From contig NZ_AP018448.1 of the NCBI RefSeq assembly GCF_030294945.1, positions 10,140,501-10,204,500 on the forward strand: 64,000 nucleotides of DNA. The letters are read 5' to 3'. The translations under genes were made by a program, and so were the position numbers. The stretch is from Streptomyces graminofaciens. GTDB taxonomy: Bacteria; Actinomycetota; Actinomycetes; Streptomycetales; Streptomycetaceae. Positions 1-9,202 of this stretch are shown here, one piece after another. The notes beneath the pieces were generated by a model. The model had not been told where the DNA came from, made no database searches, and saw only the letters and a program-made list of their open reading frames with translations. The first letter of the stretch is position 1. Each line of letters begins with the position of its first letter.

Positions 1-678
1 GCCATCGCCCACCTGCTGGACCGCGAGGCCCTCATCGACGAGGTCTACCAGGGCACCGCGACCCCGCTGTACTCGATCATCCCGGCCGGCATCACGGGCC
101 ACAACACGGCCTTCTTCGACACCTACGGCGCCCGCCCCTCCACGTCGAAGGCCGAGGCCGCGCTGCGCGCCGACGGCATCACCGACAAGGTGAAGCTGAC
201 GCTCTGGTCCACGCCGGAGCGCTACGGCCCCTCCACGGACCAGGAGTTCGAGGCGATCGCCAAGCAGCTCAACGCGAGCGGCCTGTTCGCCGCGACCGTG
301 AAGTCCGTGCCTTTCGAGCAGTACGAGAAGGACATCGCCGCCGGCAAGTACGGCGTCTATGTGAAGGGTTGGGTGCCGGACTACCCGGACCCCGACAACT
401 TCACCAGCCCCTTCTTCGGCAAGGGCAACGTCCTGGACAACAACTACGGCAACAGCACCATCACCGGTGAACTCCTGCCCAAGACGGCCGCCGAGAGCGA
501 GCGCTCCTCCACCGAGCAGGAGTACGCCGAGCTGCAGAACATCGTCGCCGACGAGGTCCCCGTCCTCCCGGTCTGGCAGGCCAAGCAGTACGCCGTGGTC
601 CGCAACGACGTCTACGGCCTGGAGTACTGCCTGGACGCCTCGACGGTCTTCCGCTTCTGGGAGATCAGCAAGGACTGA
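1..678 (+). CDS. ABC transporter family 5 substrate-binding protein, C-terminal part
   Basis: The reading frame is already open at base 1 and ends with a TGA at 676-678, so only the last 225 residues are present and the start lies outside the window. The fragment resembles the C-terminal lobe of extracellular solute-binding proteins family 5 (oligopeptide/dipeptide type): a region beginning AIAHLLDREALID, then YVKGWVPDYPDPDNF and a tail with VPVLPVWQAKQYAV. These proteins are normally lipid-anchored outside the membrane and deliver peptides or similar ligands to an ABC permease. The permease and ATPase genes are not in the window, and a strong hairpin follows directly, so this may be the last gene of its unit. 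Ligand unknown. Confidence 0.85.
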   Translation, partial: AIAHLLDREALIDEVYQGTATPLYSIIPAGITGHNTAFFDTYGARPSTSKAEAALRADGITDKVKLTLWSTPERYGPSTDQEFEAIAKQLNASGLFAATVKSVPFEQYEKDIAAGKYGVYVKGWVPDYPDPDNFTSPFFGKGNVLDNNYGNSTITGELLPKTAAESERSSTEQEYAELQNIVADEVPVLPVWQAKQYAVVRNDVYGLEYCLDASTVFRFWEISKD

Positions 679-693
679 CCGACCCGGCACGTA

Positions 694-743
694 CGAAGCC
701 CGAGGGCGCCCTCTTCGACGAAAGAGGGCGCCCTCGGGCTTCG
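694..743. terminator. bidirectional terminator between convergent genes
   Basis: A perfect 22-bp inverted repeat (694-715 and 722-743) has a 6-base loop. It sits between the solute-binding protein gene and the convergent response regulator gene, as expected for a two-way intrinsic terminator of the Streptomyces type without a long U tract. Confidence 0.85.
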
Positions 744-776
744 AGGTACTCTGCCCGGCTGAAGCACTCTGTGCGG

Positions 777-1448
777 CTACTGCGCGCCGGGCCGCACCAG
801 CCCGCTCTCGTACGCGTACACGGCGGCCTGCACCCGGTCGCGCAGCTGGAGCTTGGTGAGCACATGCCCCACATGCGTCTTCACGGTGGTCTCGCTCACG
901 AACAGATCGGCGGCGATCTCCGCGTTGGACAACCCCCGCGCCACCAGCTTCAGGACCTCGACCTCGCGGTCGGTGAGCGTGTTCAGCGCGTCCGGCACGG
1001 GCTCGTCGCCCGAGGGCAGGTGGGACGCGTACTTGTCGAGGAGCCGCCGCGTGATGCTGGGCGCGAGCAACGCCTCGCCCGCGGCGACCACCCGGATCGC
1101 CTGCACCAGCTCGGCCGCCGGCGCGTCCTTGAGGAGGAACCCGCTGGCCCCGGCCCGCAGCGCCTCCACCACGTACTCGTCCAGGTCGAAGGTGGTCAGC
1201 ACCAGCACCTTGGCCGGACCGTCCCGCCCGGGCCCCGTGATCTGCCGGGTCGCCTCCACGCCGTCCATGCGCGGCATACGGATGTCCATCAACACCACAT
1301 CGGGCTGCAGCACCCGCACCTGGTCGATTGCCTGGAGGCCGTCGCCGGCCTCACCGACGACCGCGATGTCCTGCTCCGCCTCCAGAATCATCCGGAAGCC
1401 GGTACGCAGCAGCGGCTGATCGTCGACCAGTAGGACGCGGATGGCCAC
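777..1448 (-). CDS. NarL/LuxR-family two-component response regulator
   Basis: A 223-residue regulator with an N-terminal receiver domain (residues 1-120) and a C-terminal LuxR helix-turn-helix (about 155-205). The acidic pair is in VLLVDDQ, the likely phospho-acceptor is Asp55 in VVLMDIRMPR, the switch Thr is in VLTTFD and the conserved Lys is in GFLLKDAP. The DNA-binding part contains LTDREVEVLKLVARGLSNAE. It would be phosphorylated by a sensor kinase and regulate transcription as a dimer. No histidine kinase gene adjoins it: the gene upstream on the same strand is a nuclease, and the gene beyond the shared terminator is transport-related. It is therefore an orphan as seen here, or its partner lies elsewhere. 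Confidence 0.92.
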   Translation of the reverse strand: MAIRVLLVDDQPLLRTGFRMILEAEQDIAVVGEAGDGLQAIDQVRVLQPDVVLMDIRMPRMDGVEATRQITGPGRDGPAKVLVLTTFDLDEYVVEALRAGASGFLLKDAPAAELVQAIRVVAAGEALLAPSITRRLLDKYASHLPSGDEPVPDALNTLTDREVEVLKLVARGLSNAEIAADLFVSETTVKTHVGHVLTKLQLRDRVQAAVYAYESGLVRPGAQ

Positions 1449-1570
1449 GAAAGTCTCCTTCGCTAGGGCCTGTCCCGAGGATCAGGCCGGCTTCGGGTGG
1501 CGGCGCCTGTCCGGTGCCGGTGAGCGGGGGTTCGGCGCGTGCGGCCGCGAGCGGAGGAGGTCGTCGACGC

Positions 1571-1599
1571 GGGGCGTCGGCAACCGACGCCGACGCCCC
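1571..1599 (-). terminator. hairpin downstream of the RecB-like nuclease
   Basis: A perfect 10-bp stem (1571-1580 with 1590-1599) and a 9-base loop lie in the 229-base gap between the nuclease stop and the response regulator start. A second, weaker hairpin starts near 1466. No gene was recognised in the gap. The main hairpin probably ends transcription of the nuclease gene. Confidence 0.5.
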
Positions 1600-1677
1600 G
1601 GATACGCGTGCCCGCCCCCACGACCCGGGCCCGATCCGGAAAGGCCCTGGGGCCCTTCTGGACCTCCGCGGCGTCGC

Positions 1678-2598
1678 CTAGTCCGGGCCCATTCTGCCCT
1701 GCGCACCGGCCGCGGAGCCGGGCGACCTCACCGGCAGCGGATACGGCGGGGGAGTGCCGCCGAATTCCGGGCACACCGCCTGGTGGTCGCACCAGCCGCA
1801 CAGCTTGGTCGGCCGGGGCCGCCAATCACCCGTCTCCGTGGCCTCCCTGATCGCCTCCCACAGCGCGAGCAGCTTGCGCTCCACCCGCTCCAGGTCCGCG
1901 ACCACCGGGTCGTAGGTCAGGACGTCACCGCTGCCCAGATAGACGAGCTGGAGGCGGCGCGGCACCACCTGCTTGAGCCGCCACACCACCAGCGCGTAGA
2001 ACTTCATCTGGAACAGCGCGCCTTCGGCGTACTCGGGTCTCGGCGCCTTGCCCGTCTTGTAGTCGACGATGCGCACCTCGCCCGTGGGCGCCACGTCCAC
2101 CCGGTCGATGATCCCGCGCAGCTTGAGGCCCGAGTCCAGCTGGGCCTCCACGAACAGCTCGCGCTCGGCGGGCTCCAGACGCGTCGGGTCCTCCAGCGTG
2201 AACCAGCGCTCCACGAGCCGCTCGGCCTCCCCCAGCCAGCGGGTCAGCCGCTCGCCGTCCGGGTCGTCCGAGAACAGCTCCACGACCTCCGGTCTGCTCT
2301 CCCGCAGCCGGTCCCACTGCCCCGGCACGAGGGACTTGGCCCGCGGTGCCGTGCGCTCCGCCGCCGGCGCGTCGAAGAGCCGCTCCAGCACCGCGTGCAC
2401 CAGCGTGCCACGCGTCGCCGCCTCGCTCGGCTTCTCGGGCAGCTTGTCGATCACCCGGAACCGGTAGAGCAACGGGCACTGCATGAAGTCGCCGGCGCGC
2501 GAGGGCGACAGCGACGCCGGGGGCACGGCGGCCACGACGGCCGTCTCCACGGGAGGAGCGGCTCCGGTGCCGTCGCCGCCGTCGGTGCTGGTTTCCAT
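1678..2598 (-). CDS. RecB-family PD-(D/E)XK nuclease with iron-sulfur cysteines
   Basis: A 306-residue single-domain nuclease. The core shows the motif His in GTLVHAVLERLF, an acidic residue in the strand with IIDRVDV, and the catalytic segment VRIVDYKTGKAP (D...K). One cysteine near residue 41 (DFMQCPLLYRFR) pairs with the C-terminal CGWCDHQAVC group. This C...C-x2-C-x5-C layout is that of Cas4/AddB-type nucleases, in which four cysteines hold a 4Fe-4S cluster. The expected role is DNA end processing in repair. It stands next to the M50 protease and trmI, as I remember from other actinobacteria. The ATG at 2598 lies 8 bases after a TATGGT -10 box, so it probably starts a near-leaderless transcript. 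A damage-type promoter motif overlaps this site. Confidence 0.85.
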   Translation of the reverse strand: METSTDGGDGTGAAPPVETAVVAAVPPASLSPSRAGDFMQCPLLYRFRVIDKLPEKPSEAATRGTLVHAVLERLFDAPAAERTAPRAKSLVPGQWDRLRESRPEVVELFSDDPDGERLTRWLGEAERLVERWFTLEDPTRLEPAERELFVEAQLDSGLKLRGIIDRVDVAPTGEVRIVDYKTGKAPRPEYAEGALFQMKFYALVVWRLKQVVPRRLQLVYLGSGDVLTYDPVVADLERVERKLLALWEAIREATETGDWRPRPTKLCGWCDHQAVCPEFGGTPPPYPLPVRSPGSAAGAQGRMGPD

Positions 2599-2606
2599 GA
2601 CGACAG

Positions 2607-2629
2607 ACCATACGGCCCGCCACTGACAG
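2607..2629 (-). promoter_or_regulatory. PafBC-type (RecA-independent damage) promoter of the RecB-like nuclease
   Basis: On the minus strand CTGTCAGTG is followed by exactly 8 bases and TATGGT. The published mycobacterial consensus is tTGTCRgtg-N8-TAnnnT, so 8 of 9 upstream bases match, with exact spacing and a correct -10. The start codon is 8 bases downstream. Binding by PafBC is inferred. Confidence 0.7.
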
Positions 2630-2789
2630 TGACAGCCACGGGTCCGTTCGACGGTGGTACGCCTGTGACGCGAGGGAGATCAGAGGGGGTGCCGGGGCGG
2701 AACGTGACAGGACGACCGCATAGCATCGACCACAGACCCTTCCGCCCGCCCCCACCGGGCGCGGAAGACGCTTCGAACGAGGGGACATC

Positions 2790-4772
2790 GTGGACGAGAG
2801 CGGCGGGAGCGGGCAGCCGCGGTCCGACAGCGACGAGGCGCCCGAGCGCGCGCACCGCGACGTGACCGGGACACCGACGGAGGCTGGCGCCGCCGACCCC
2901 GCCTCCACCCCTGCCGCACCCCACCGCGAGGAGCCCGCTCCCGTATCCGACGGCGACTCTCACGGGGCGACGCGGCGCCCTGGGACCGCGCAGGGCGCCG
3001 AGGAGGCGCAGAGCAACAGCTCCGAGGACGCGCGGGAACCCACGAACTCGAACCCCGACACGGGCTCCGGGAACCCGGGGCACTCCGAGCCGCCGACCAA
3101 CTCCGAGCCGTCGGCAAGCTCGAGGCCGCCGGCCCCCTTCGGTCCGCCGACAAGCTCCGAGTCGCCTGAGAGTGCCGGGCCCTCGACGCCCCCGAAGGCT
3201 CCCGCGACCCCCGAGCCCTCGGCCGGCCCCGAATCCCGGACGCAGCCCGCGCCCACCGCGGTGAGCCCCGAGACCACGATGAAGTTCAGGTTGCCGGCGA
3301 AGCCGAACCCGTCCGCGAGTGCCGAGCCGTCGCCGGACTCCGAGTCCTCGGCGAAGCCCGAGCCCGCGGCGAGCCCCGAAGCCACCATGAACCTGGAGCT
3401 GCCGACGAAGGCCAAGCCGTCGCCGAGCACCGAGCCTCCCGCGGGCCCCGCGTCCTCGACGGGCCCGGCGCCCACGACGAACCCCACCCCCACCAACCCG
3501 AAGTCCGAGATCACGACGAACCTCAGGAAGCCGGAGCCGACGGACAAGTCGGAGCACACGGACACCTCCGCGCGCCCCCACGCCCACTCCGGCGCCCCCA
3601 AGCCGCCGAAGCGCCCGAAGGAGCCCGGCGGTGGCATCCTCATGGGCCGCCCCTTCGGCGTACCCGTGTACGTGGCCCCCAGCTGGTTCCTCGTCGCCGC
3701 CCTGATCACCTGGGTCTTCGGCGGCCAGCTGGACCGCGTCCTGCCGGAGCTCGGCGCCGCCCGCTACCTGGTCTCCCTCTTCTTCGCGGTCGCCTTCTAC
3801 GCCTCGGTCCTCGTCCACGAACTCGCGCACACGGTCGCCGCCCTGCGCTTCAAGCTGCCGGTGCGCCGGATCCAGCTGCAGTTCTTCGGCGGGGTCTCGG
3901 AGATCGAGAAGGAGTCGGAGACCCCGGGCCGAGAGTTCGTGCTGGCCTTCGTCGGCCCCCTGCTCTCACTGATCCTCGCCGGCGTCTTCTACCTCGCCCT
4001 CCAGGGCGTCGAGCCGGCCACCGTCCCCGGCGTCCTGCTGGCCGGCCTGATGATCTCCAACCTGATCGTGGCCGCGTTCAACCTGCTGCCCGGACTGCCC
4101 CTCGACGGCGGCCGGATGCTTCGCGCCGTCGTCTGGAAGATCACCGGCAAGCCGATGAGCGGCACGATCGCCGCCGCCTGGGTCGGCCGCGCCCTCGCCG
4201 TCTCCGTCCTTATCGGGCTGCCGCTGCTCACCCAGTCGGGACTGCTCGGCGCCGCCGCCGAGGACAGCGTCGGCATGGACACCGTCATGGACGCCCTGCT
4301 GGCCGCGATCCTCGCCGCGATCATCTGGACCGGCGCCGGCAACAGCCTCCGCATGGCCCGGCTGCGCGAACACCTGCCCGAACTGCGCGCCCGCACCCTC
4401 ACCCGCCGCGCGGTCCCCGTGGAGACCGACACCCCGCTCTCCGAGGCCCTGCGCCGCGCCAACGACGCCGGCGCCCGCGCCCTGGTCGTCGTCGACCCCG
4501 AGGGCGAGCCCCTGTCGCTGGTCCGCGAGGCCGCCATCGTCGGCGTACCCGAGCACCGCCGCCCCTGGGTCGCCGTCAGCGGCCTCGCCCAGGACCTCAC
4601 CGACGGCATGCGCGTCTCCGTCGAACTGGCCGGCGAAGAGCTCCTCGACGCCCTCCGCGCCACCCCGGCCACCGAGTACCTGGTGGTGGAGGACTCCGGC
4701 GAGATCTACGGCGTCCTCTCGGCGGCAGACGTGGAGCGCGCGTTCGTGAAGGCCATGGCCCGCCCCAGCTGA
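2790..4772 (+). CDS. site-2 protease family membrane metalloprotease (M50) with CBS region
   Basis: A 660-residue protein from GTG 2790. Residues 1-280 are a Pro/Ser/Glu/Thr-rich disordered tail with three degenerate repeats of the form TMxxxLPxKxxPS. The membrane protease follows: zinc motif HELAH at 343-347, PGLPLDGGR with the third zinc ligand near Asp439, and several hydrophobic segments from about 300 to 520. Residues 540-655 look like a CBS pair. Such proteases cut substrates within the membrane, often anti-sigma factors. An in-frame ATG at 3642 would give a 376-residue protein of ordinary family length. I prefer 2790 because the frame keeps strong Streptomyces codon bias throughout, but the start is open. 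It diverges from the nuclease gene. Substrate unknown. Confidence 0.85.
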   Translation: MDESGGSGQPRSDSDEAPERAHRDVTGTPTEAGAADPASTPAAPHREEPAPVSDGDSHGATRRPGTAQGAEEAQSNSSEDAREPTNSNPDTGSGNPGHSEPPTNSEPSASSRPPAPFGPPTSSESPESAGPSTPPKAPATPEPSAGPESRTQPAPTAVSPETTMKFRLPAKPNPSASAEPSPDSESSAKPEPAASPEATMNLELPTKAKPSPSTEPPAGPASSTGPAPTTNPTPTNPKSEITTNLRKPEPTDKSEHTDTSARPHAHSGAPKPPKRPKEPGGGILMGRPFGVPVYVAPSWFLVAALITWVFGGQLDRVLPELGAARYLVSLFFAVAFYASVLVHELAHTVAALRFKLPVRRIQLQFFGGVSEIEKESETPGREFVLAFVGPLLSLILAGVFYLALQGVEPATVPGVLLAGLMISNLIVAAFNLLPGLPLDGGRMLRAVVWKITGKPMSGTIAAAWVGRALAVSVLIGLPLLTQSGLLGAAAEDSVGMDTVMDALLAAILAAIIWTGAGNSLRMARLREHLPELRARTLTRRAVPVETDTPLSEALRRANDAGARALVVVDPEGEPLSLVREAAIVGVPEHRRPWVAVSGLAQDLTDGMRVSVELAGEELLDALRATPATEYLVVEDSGEIYGVLSAADVERAFVKAMARPS

Positions 4773-4838
4773 AACACCCGCGGTGCTCGGCGCTTTCCCG
4801 TGGTCGGCGCTCCCTCCGGGGACCGGTAGGCTGTTCAC

Positions 4839-5741
4839 ATGTCCGAACCGACCGGTGCCGCCCGCCGTCGCGGGCCCTTCAAGGTCGGGGACCAGGTCCA
4901 GCTCACCGACCCCAAGGGACGCCACTACACGTTCACGCTCGAAGAGGGAAAGAACTTCCACACCCACAAGGGTTCCTTTCCTCACGACGAGCTGATCGGT
5001 GCGCCCGAGGGCAGTGTTGTCCGCACCACGGGGAACGTCGCCTACCTGGCGCTGCGCCCCCTGCTCCCCGACTACGTCCTGTCCATGCCCCGCGGCGCCG
5101 CCGTGGTCTACCCCAAGGACGCGGGGCAGATCCTCGCCTTCGCCGACATCTTCCCCGGCGCCCGCGTCGTCGAGGCCGGCGTCGGCTCCGGCTCGCTCAG
5201 CAGCTTCCTGCTGCGCGCCATCGGCGACCAGGGCATGCTGCACAGCTACGAGCGCCGCGCCGACTTCGCCGAGATCGCACAGGCCAACGTGGAGCGCTAC
5301 TTCGGTGGCCCGCACCCCGCCTGGCAGCTCACCGTCGGTGACCTCCAGGACAACCTGAGCGACACCGAGGTCGACCGGGTCATCCTCGACATGCTCGCCC
5401 CCTGGGAGTGCCTGGAGGCCGTCTCCAAGGCCCTCGTCCCCGGCGGCATCGTCTGCTGCTACGTGGCGACCACCACCCAGCTCGCCCGGACCGTCGAGTC
5501 CATCCGCGAGATCGGCTGCTTCAACGAGCCGAGCGCCTGGGAGTCGATGATCCGCAACTGGCACATCGAGGGCCTGGCCGTCCGCCCGGACCACCGGATG
5601 ATCGGCCACACCGGCTTCCTGCTCACCGCCCGCCGCCTCGCGGACGGCGTCGAGCCGCCCATGCGCCGCCGCCGCCCCGCGAAGGGCGCGTACGGCGAGG
5701 ACTACGAGGGCCCCAACGCCGACGGCGGCGCCGGGCGCTGA
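4839..5741 (+). CDS. trmI: tRNA (adenine-58-N1)-methyltransferase, TrmI type
   Basis: A 300-residue SAM-dependent methyltransferase. An N-terminal beta domain (FKVGDQVQLTDPKGRHYTF) precedes the Rossmann fold, with a glycine-rich SAM loop in VVEAGVGSGSLSSFLLRAIG and the acidic catalytic strand VDRVILDMLAPWE. This matches the archaeal/actinobacterial TrmI family that makes m1A58 in the tRNA T-loop. A TAGGCT -10 box (4827-4832) lies only 6 bases before the ATG and no Shine-Dalgarno is visible, so the mRNA is probably leaderless. It lies downstream of the M50 protease gene, on the same strand. The C-terminal 20 residues are Gly/Asp-rich and probably disordered. Confidence 0.92.
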   Translation: MSEPTGAARRRGPFKVGDQVQLTDPKGRHYTFTLEEGKNFHTHKGSFPHDELIGAPEGSVVRTTGNVAYLALRPLLPDYVLSMPRGAAVVYPKDAGQILAFADIFPGARVVEAGVGSGSLSSFLLRAIGDQGMLHSYERRADFAEIAQANVERYFGGPHPAWQLTVGDLQDNLSDTEVDRVILDMLAPWECLEAVSKALVPGGIVCCYVATTTQLARTVESIREIGCFNEPSAWESMIRNWHIEGLAVRPDHRMIGHTGFLLTARRLADGVEPPMRRRRPAKGAYGEDYEGPNADGGAGR

Positions 5742-5815
5742 GCCGCACCCCACCCCGCACCTCCCCGGCACCTCTTCCAGTGGGCGGCCCTGTGCCGCGT
5801 ACAACGTGCCCTTGA

Positions 5816-5855
5816 CGTGGCCGAGTTCCCCGCAGCGCCCGGGAACTCGGCCACG
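5816..5855 (+). terminator. terminator after trmI
   Basis: A perfect 15-bp stem (5816-5830 with 5841-5855) and a 10-base loop lie 75 bases after the trmI stop, before the gene for a secreted protein. Confidence 0.8.
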
Positions 5856-5983
5856 GCGCTTATCCGTTGGCGCGCCACCGGAACGCCGTGCGAACCCCGT
5901 ACCCCGCCGTTCCGCACTCACCGTGACGTGTGGCAGCATGCGGGTCACCTCAACCGGCACAGCCCTCTCAGGAGACGCTCCTA

Positions 5984-6559
5984 GTGCAGCAATCCGCCGT
6001 CCCGGAACTGGCACACGCGCACCCCCACCCGATCCACTGGGTCGCCACGGCCACCGCCCTAGCCGGTGTCGTGGCCCTGTCGTCGGCCCTGCAACCGGAC
6101 GCGGCGAGAGCCGCCCAGCCGGGCCCGGAGGCCAAGCCCGCCCCGGTGACGGTGACGGCCCCCGACCCCGCGGACGTGAAGTTCCCCCTCGACTGCGGAC
6201 CCGTCGGCATCGTCGTCAAGAAGAAGGTCTCGGGAGACCTCGACGGCGACGGCAGCCCGGAGACGGTGGCCGCCGTGCACTGTGACGCCAGCATGGGCAC
6301 CCCGCCCGACGGCGTGTACGTCCTCACCCTGGGCACGGCCGACGCGAAACCGCGCGTGGTCGCCACCCTCGTGAACCCCAAGGACCGCGAGACGGTCTCG
6401 GACCTCGCCGTCCGTGACGCCGAGGTCACCGCGACCGTCCACGGCTACTCCTCGGCCGACGTACCGAATTGCTGCCCGGACGTGACGGATCCCGTCAAGT
6501 GGCAGTGGAAGAGCGGGAAGTTCCTGCGCTCCAAGCAGGCCGGGGAGCAAAACGTCTGA
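5984..6559 (+). CDS. secreted or membrane-anchored protein of unknown function
   Basis: A 191-residue protein from GTG 5984, chosen because GGAG lies 10 bases upstream; a longer in-frame start at 5930 lacks such a site. Residues 18-43 form a hydrophobic segment ending in DAARA-A, which looks like a signal peptide or an N-terminal anchor. The rest is soluble, with a DLDGDGSPETVAAVHC segment resembling calcium-binding DxDxDG loops, and a late cysteine pair in VPNCCPDVT. No enzyme family was recognised. It is flanked by a terminator and a convergent ferredoxin gene, so it is likely transcribed alone. Confidence 0.7.
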   Translation: MQQSAVPELAHAHPHPIHWVATATALAGVVALSSALQPDAARAAQPGPEAKPAPVTVTAPDPADVKFPLDCGPVGIVVKKKVSGDLDGDGSPETVAAVHCDASMGTPPDGVYVLTLGTADAKPRVVATLVNPKDRETVSDLAVRDAEVTATVHGYSSADVPNCCPDVTDPVKWQWKSGKFLRSKQAGEQNV

Positions 6560-6651
6560 CAAGCCGCCGAACAGGACATGATCACACGGTAAACACGGTG
6601 TGAGAAAGCAGACACGGGGTGACGTGGAGTGCTGGGGAGGTCACTCCGAGA

Positions 6652-6957
6652 TCACTCCGCGCCGGGTCCGTAGACCTCGACGCTGTCCGAAACGCGACGT
6701 ACATGGATGCACTCGCCGGGACACTCCTTCACGGAGTCCACGACATCGGTGAGAAGCGTCAGTGGCACGGGCGTTGTGGCCCCGGGGGCCTGCAACAACT
6801 CGTCCTCGGGGCTCTTGACGTAGGCCAGCCCGTCGATGTCCAGCTCGAACACCTCGGGGGCGTACTGGGCGCAGATGCCGTCGCCGGTGCACAGGTCCTG
6901 GTCGATCCAGACCTCGAGCGCCTCGCCCTGGACTCCGGCCTCGTGCTGCACGGTCAT
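6652..6957 (-). CDS. small ferredoxin
   Basis: A 101-residue ferredoxin. The N-terminal CTGDGICAQYAPEVFEL and C-terminal KECPGECIHV are the two cysteine segments of the actinobacterial 3Fe-4S (or 3Fe-4S/4Fe-4S) type that feeds electrons to P450s and other oxygenases. The normal second cysteine of CxxCxxC is replaced (CTGDGIC), which favours a 3Fe-4S cluster. It diverges from arc at the edge of the proteasome locus. The nearest candidate redox partner in the window is the CYP157-type P450 30 kb away, which is only a guess. Confidence 0.88.
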   Translation of the reverse strand: MTVQHEAGVQGEALEVWIDQDLCTGDGICAQYAPEVFELDIDGLAYVKSPEDELLQAPGATTPVPLTLLTDVVDSVKECPGECIHVRRVSDSVEVYGPGAE

Positions 6958-7136
6958 CTCTCCTGCCGTTTCTCTCGTCGAGCCGGTCGGGAACGATGCA
7001 GGCTCTGACGGGTGTTGAACACTTCGACCCTACCTGGGGCGGCTTCCCAATCATGTTCGGTGGGTATTCCCCTGGCGTGAGGGAGAGCGCAAGGGTGAAG
7101 ATCGGACACACCCCGACCGTCTTTGTGATCTAGGGG

Positions 7137-7164
7137 TTTCAATCGACACCCACCCAGGTAGGGT
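7137..7164 (+). promoter_or_regulatory. putative arc promoter
   Basis: TTTCAA, 16 bases, then TAGGGT lie 38 bases upstream of the arc GTG. The -10 with its downstream bases (TAGGGTCTG) is identical to that of the pup promoter, but no TGTC element is present here. Confidence 0.4.
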
Positions 7165-7202
7165 CTGGAAGCGTCCAGCTCCCCTTGGAGGAGGTGAGGA
7201 CC

Positions 7203-8969
7203 GTGGCAGCCCACGACGACGACATGAACCGCGGCATCCGCCCGGGACGAGGGTCCGACGACCCGGCCGGGCAGATTGCCTACCTTGAGCAGGAGATCGC
7301 CGTCCTGCGACGCAAGCTCGCCGACTCTCCGCGACACACGAGGATTCTCGAAGAGCGGATCGTCGAGCTGCAGACCAATCTGGCCGGCGTGTCCGCGCAG
7401 AACGAACGGCTCGCGAACACGCTCCGTGAGGCCCGCGATCAGATCGTGGCCCTCAAGGAAGAGGTCGACCGCCTGGCACAGCCGCCGGCCGGCTTCGGTG
7501 TCTTCCTCGCGGCGAACGAGGACGGCACGGCCGACATCTTCACCGGCGGCCGTAAGCTGCGGGTGAACGTCAGCCCCAGCGTCGAGCTCGAGGAGCTCAG
7601 GCGCGGCCAGGAAGTGATGCTCAACGAAGCGCTCAACGTGGTCGAGGCCATGGAGTACGAGAGCGTCGGTGACATCGTCACCCTCAAGGAGATCCTCGAG
7701 GACGGCGAGCGCGCACTGGTGCAGGGGCACACCGACGAGGAGCGGGTGGTGCGGCTCGCCGAGCCGCTGCTGGACATCACCATCCGTCCCGGTGACGCCC
7801 TCCTGCTCGAACCCCGCTCCGGCTATGTCTACGAGGTCGTTCCGAAGAGCGAGGTCGAGGAACTCGTCCTCGAAGAGGTCCCGGACATCGGCTACGAACA
7901 GATCGGTGGCCTCGGCAACCAGATCGAGATGATCCGAGACGCGGTCGAGCTCCCCTACCTCTACCCCGACCTGTTCAAGGAGCACGAGCTGCGGCCGCCG
8001 AAGGGCGTCCTGCTCTACGGGCCTCCCGGATGCGGCAAGACGCTCATCGCCAAGGCCGTGGCGAACTCGCTGGCCAAGAAGGTCGCCGAGGTGACCGGCC
8101 AGGCCCAGGGCAAGAGCTTCTTCCTCAACATCAAGGGTCCCGAGCTTCTCAACAAGTACGTCGGTGAGACCGAGCGGCAGATCCGCCTCGTCTTCCAGCG
8201 TGCGAGGGAGAAGGCCAGCGAGGGCACGCCCGTCATCGTCTTCTTCGACGAGATGGAGTCCCTCTTCCGTACCCGTGGCTCCGGTGTCAGCTCGGACGTG
8301 GAGAACACCATCGTCCCGCAGCTGCTCGCCGAGATCGACGGTGTGGAGGGCCTGCAGAACGTGGTGGTGATCGGCGCCTCGAACCGCGAGGACATGATCG
8401 ACCCCGCGATCCTGCGCCCCGGCCGGCTCGACGTGAAGATCAAGATCGAGCGCCCGGACGCCGAGGCGGCGAAGGACATCTTCCAGAAGTACCTCACCGA
8501 GCGTCTCCCGCTGCACGCGGACGACGTCGGCGAGCACGGCGGCTCCAAGAGCACCACGGTCCAGAGCATGATCCAGACGGCCGTGGAGCACATGTACGCG
8601 GAGTCCGACGAGAACCGCTTCCTGGAGGTCACCTACGCCAACGGCGACAAGGAAGTCCTCTACTTCAAGGACTTCAACTCCGGCGCCATGATCGAGAACA
8701 TCGTCGGCCGCGCCAAGAAGATGGCGATCAAGGACTTCCTCGAGAAGAACCAGAAGGGCCTTCGCGTCTCCCACCTCCTCCAGGCCTGTGTGGACGAGTT
8801 CAAGGAGAACGAGGACCTGCCCAACACCACCAACCCGGACGACTGGGCCCGAATCTCCGGAAAGAAGGGCGAACGGATCGTTTACATCCGTACGCTGATC
8901 ACCGGAAAGCAGGGTGCCGACACCGGTCGCTCCATCGACACGGTGGCGAACACCGGACAGTACCTGTAA
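7203..8969 (+). CDS. arc: proteasome-associated AAA ATPase ARC (Mpa)
   Basis: A 588-residue AAA ATPase from GTG 7203, chosen for the GGAGGTGAGG ribosome site just upstream. It has an N-terminal coiled coil (about 20-75), which in Mpa binds Pup, then an OB-fold interdomain and one AAA module with Walker A GPPGCGKT at 273-280, Walker [11 protein letters not shown], and GRLDVKIKI near the sensor region. The extreme C-terminus GQYL is the motif that docks the hexamer on the 20S alpha ring. It unfolds pupylated proteins and feeds them to PrcBA. A terminator follows directly, so dop probably has its own promoter. Confidence 0.97.
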   Translation: MAAHDDDMNRGIRPGRGSDDPAGQIAYLEQEIAVLRRKLADSPRHTRILEERIVELQTNLAGVSAQNERLANTLREARDQIVALKEEVDRLAQPPAGFGVFLAANEDGTADIFTGGRKLRVNVSPSVELEELRRGQEVMLNEALNVVEAMEYESVGDIVTLKEILEDGERALVQGHTDEERVVRLAEPLLDITIRPGDALLLEPRSGYVYEVVPKSEVEELVLEEVPDIGYEQIGGLGNQIEMIRDAVELPYLYPDLFKEHELRPPKGVLLYGPPGCGKTLIAKAVANSLAKKVAEVTGQAQGKSFFLNIKGPELLNKYVGETERQIRLVFQRAREKASEGTPVIVFFDEMESLFRTRGSGVSSDVENTIVPQLLAEIDGVEGLQNVVVIGASNREDMIDPAILRPGRLDVKIKIERPDAEAAKDIFQKYLTERLPLHADDVGEHGGSKSTTVQSMIQTAVEHMYAESDENRFLEVTYANGDKEVLYFKDFNSGAMIENIVGRAKKMAIKDFLEKNQKGLRVSHLLQACVDEFKENEDLPNTTNPDDWARISGKKGERIVYIRTLITGKQGADTGRSIDTVANTGQYL

Positions 8970-8978
8970 AAGACAGGG

Positions 8979-9021
8979 CGGCTGCGGGTGCCCTCGGTGG
9001 GTACCCGCAGCCGACTGTTTT
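8979..9021 (+). terminator. terminator after arc
   Basis: An 11-bp stem (8979-8989 with 9003-9013) is followed by TTTTT at 9017-9021. This is the most canonical intrinsic terminator in the window. Confidence 0.88.
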
Positions 9022-9202
9022 TCGGGGCACGGCTGGAGCAGGGAATGACGCAAATGATCTCCCCACCGGCGCGGTGGCGTTCTAGGCTCTTTCGTACCGC
9101 CGAGTCGCGCAGTGCGGGGACGGGCACCGCACACGCACCGGAGCACCAGCGGTACTTGAGCAGCGCCCCCGACCGAGGGCGCCGCCGGGCAAGGAGGGCC
9201 GC

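Noticed and set aside
1463..1825. 120-codon minus-strand frame between the nuclease and regulator genes
   Set aside because: It overlaps the nuclease gene end and is Arg-rich shadow text without a start site.
7142..7164. PafBC-type promoter for arc
   Set aside because: TAGGGTCTG matches the pup -10 region, but the upstream 9-mer at the required spacing does not resemble TTGTCRGTG.
8979..9088. PafBC-type promoter for dop at TAGGCT 9083
   Set aside because: The -10 is good, but the bases 8-17 upstream contain no TGTC element.
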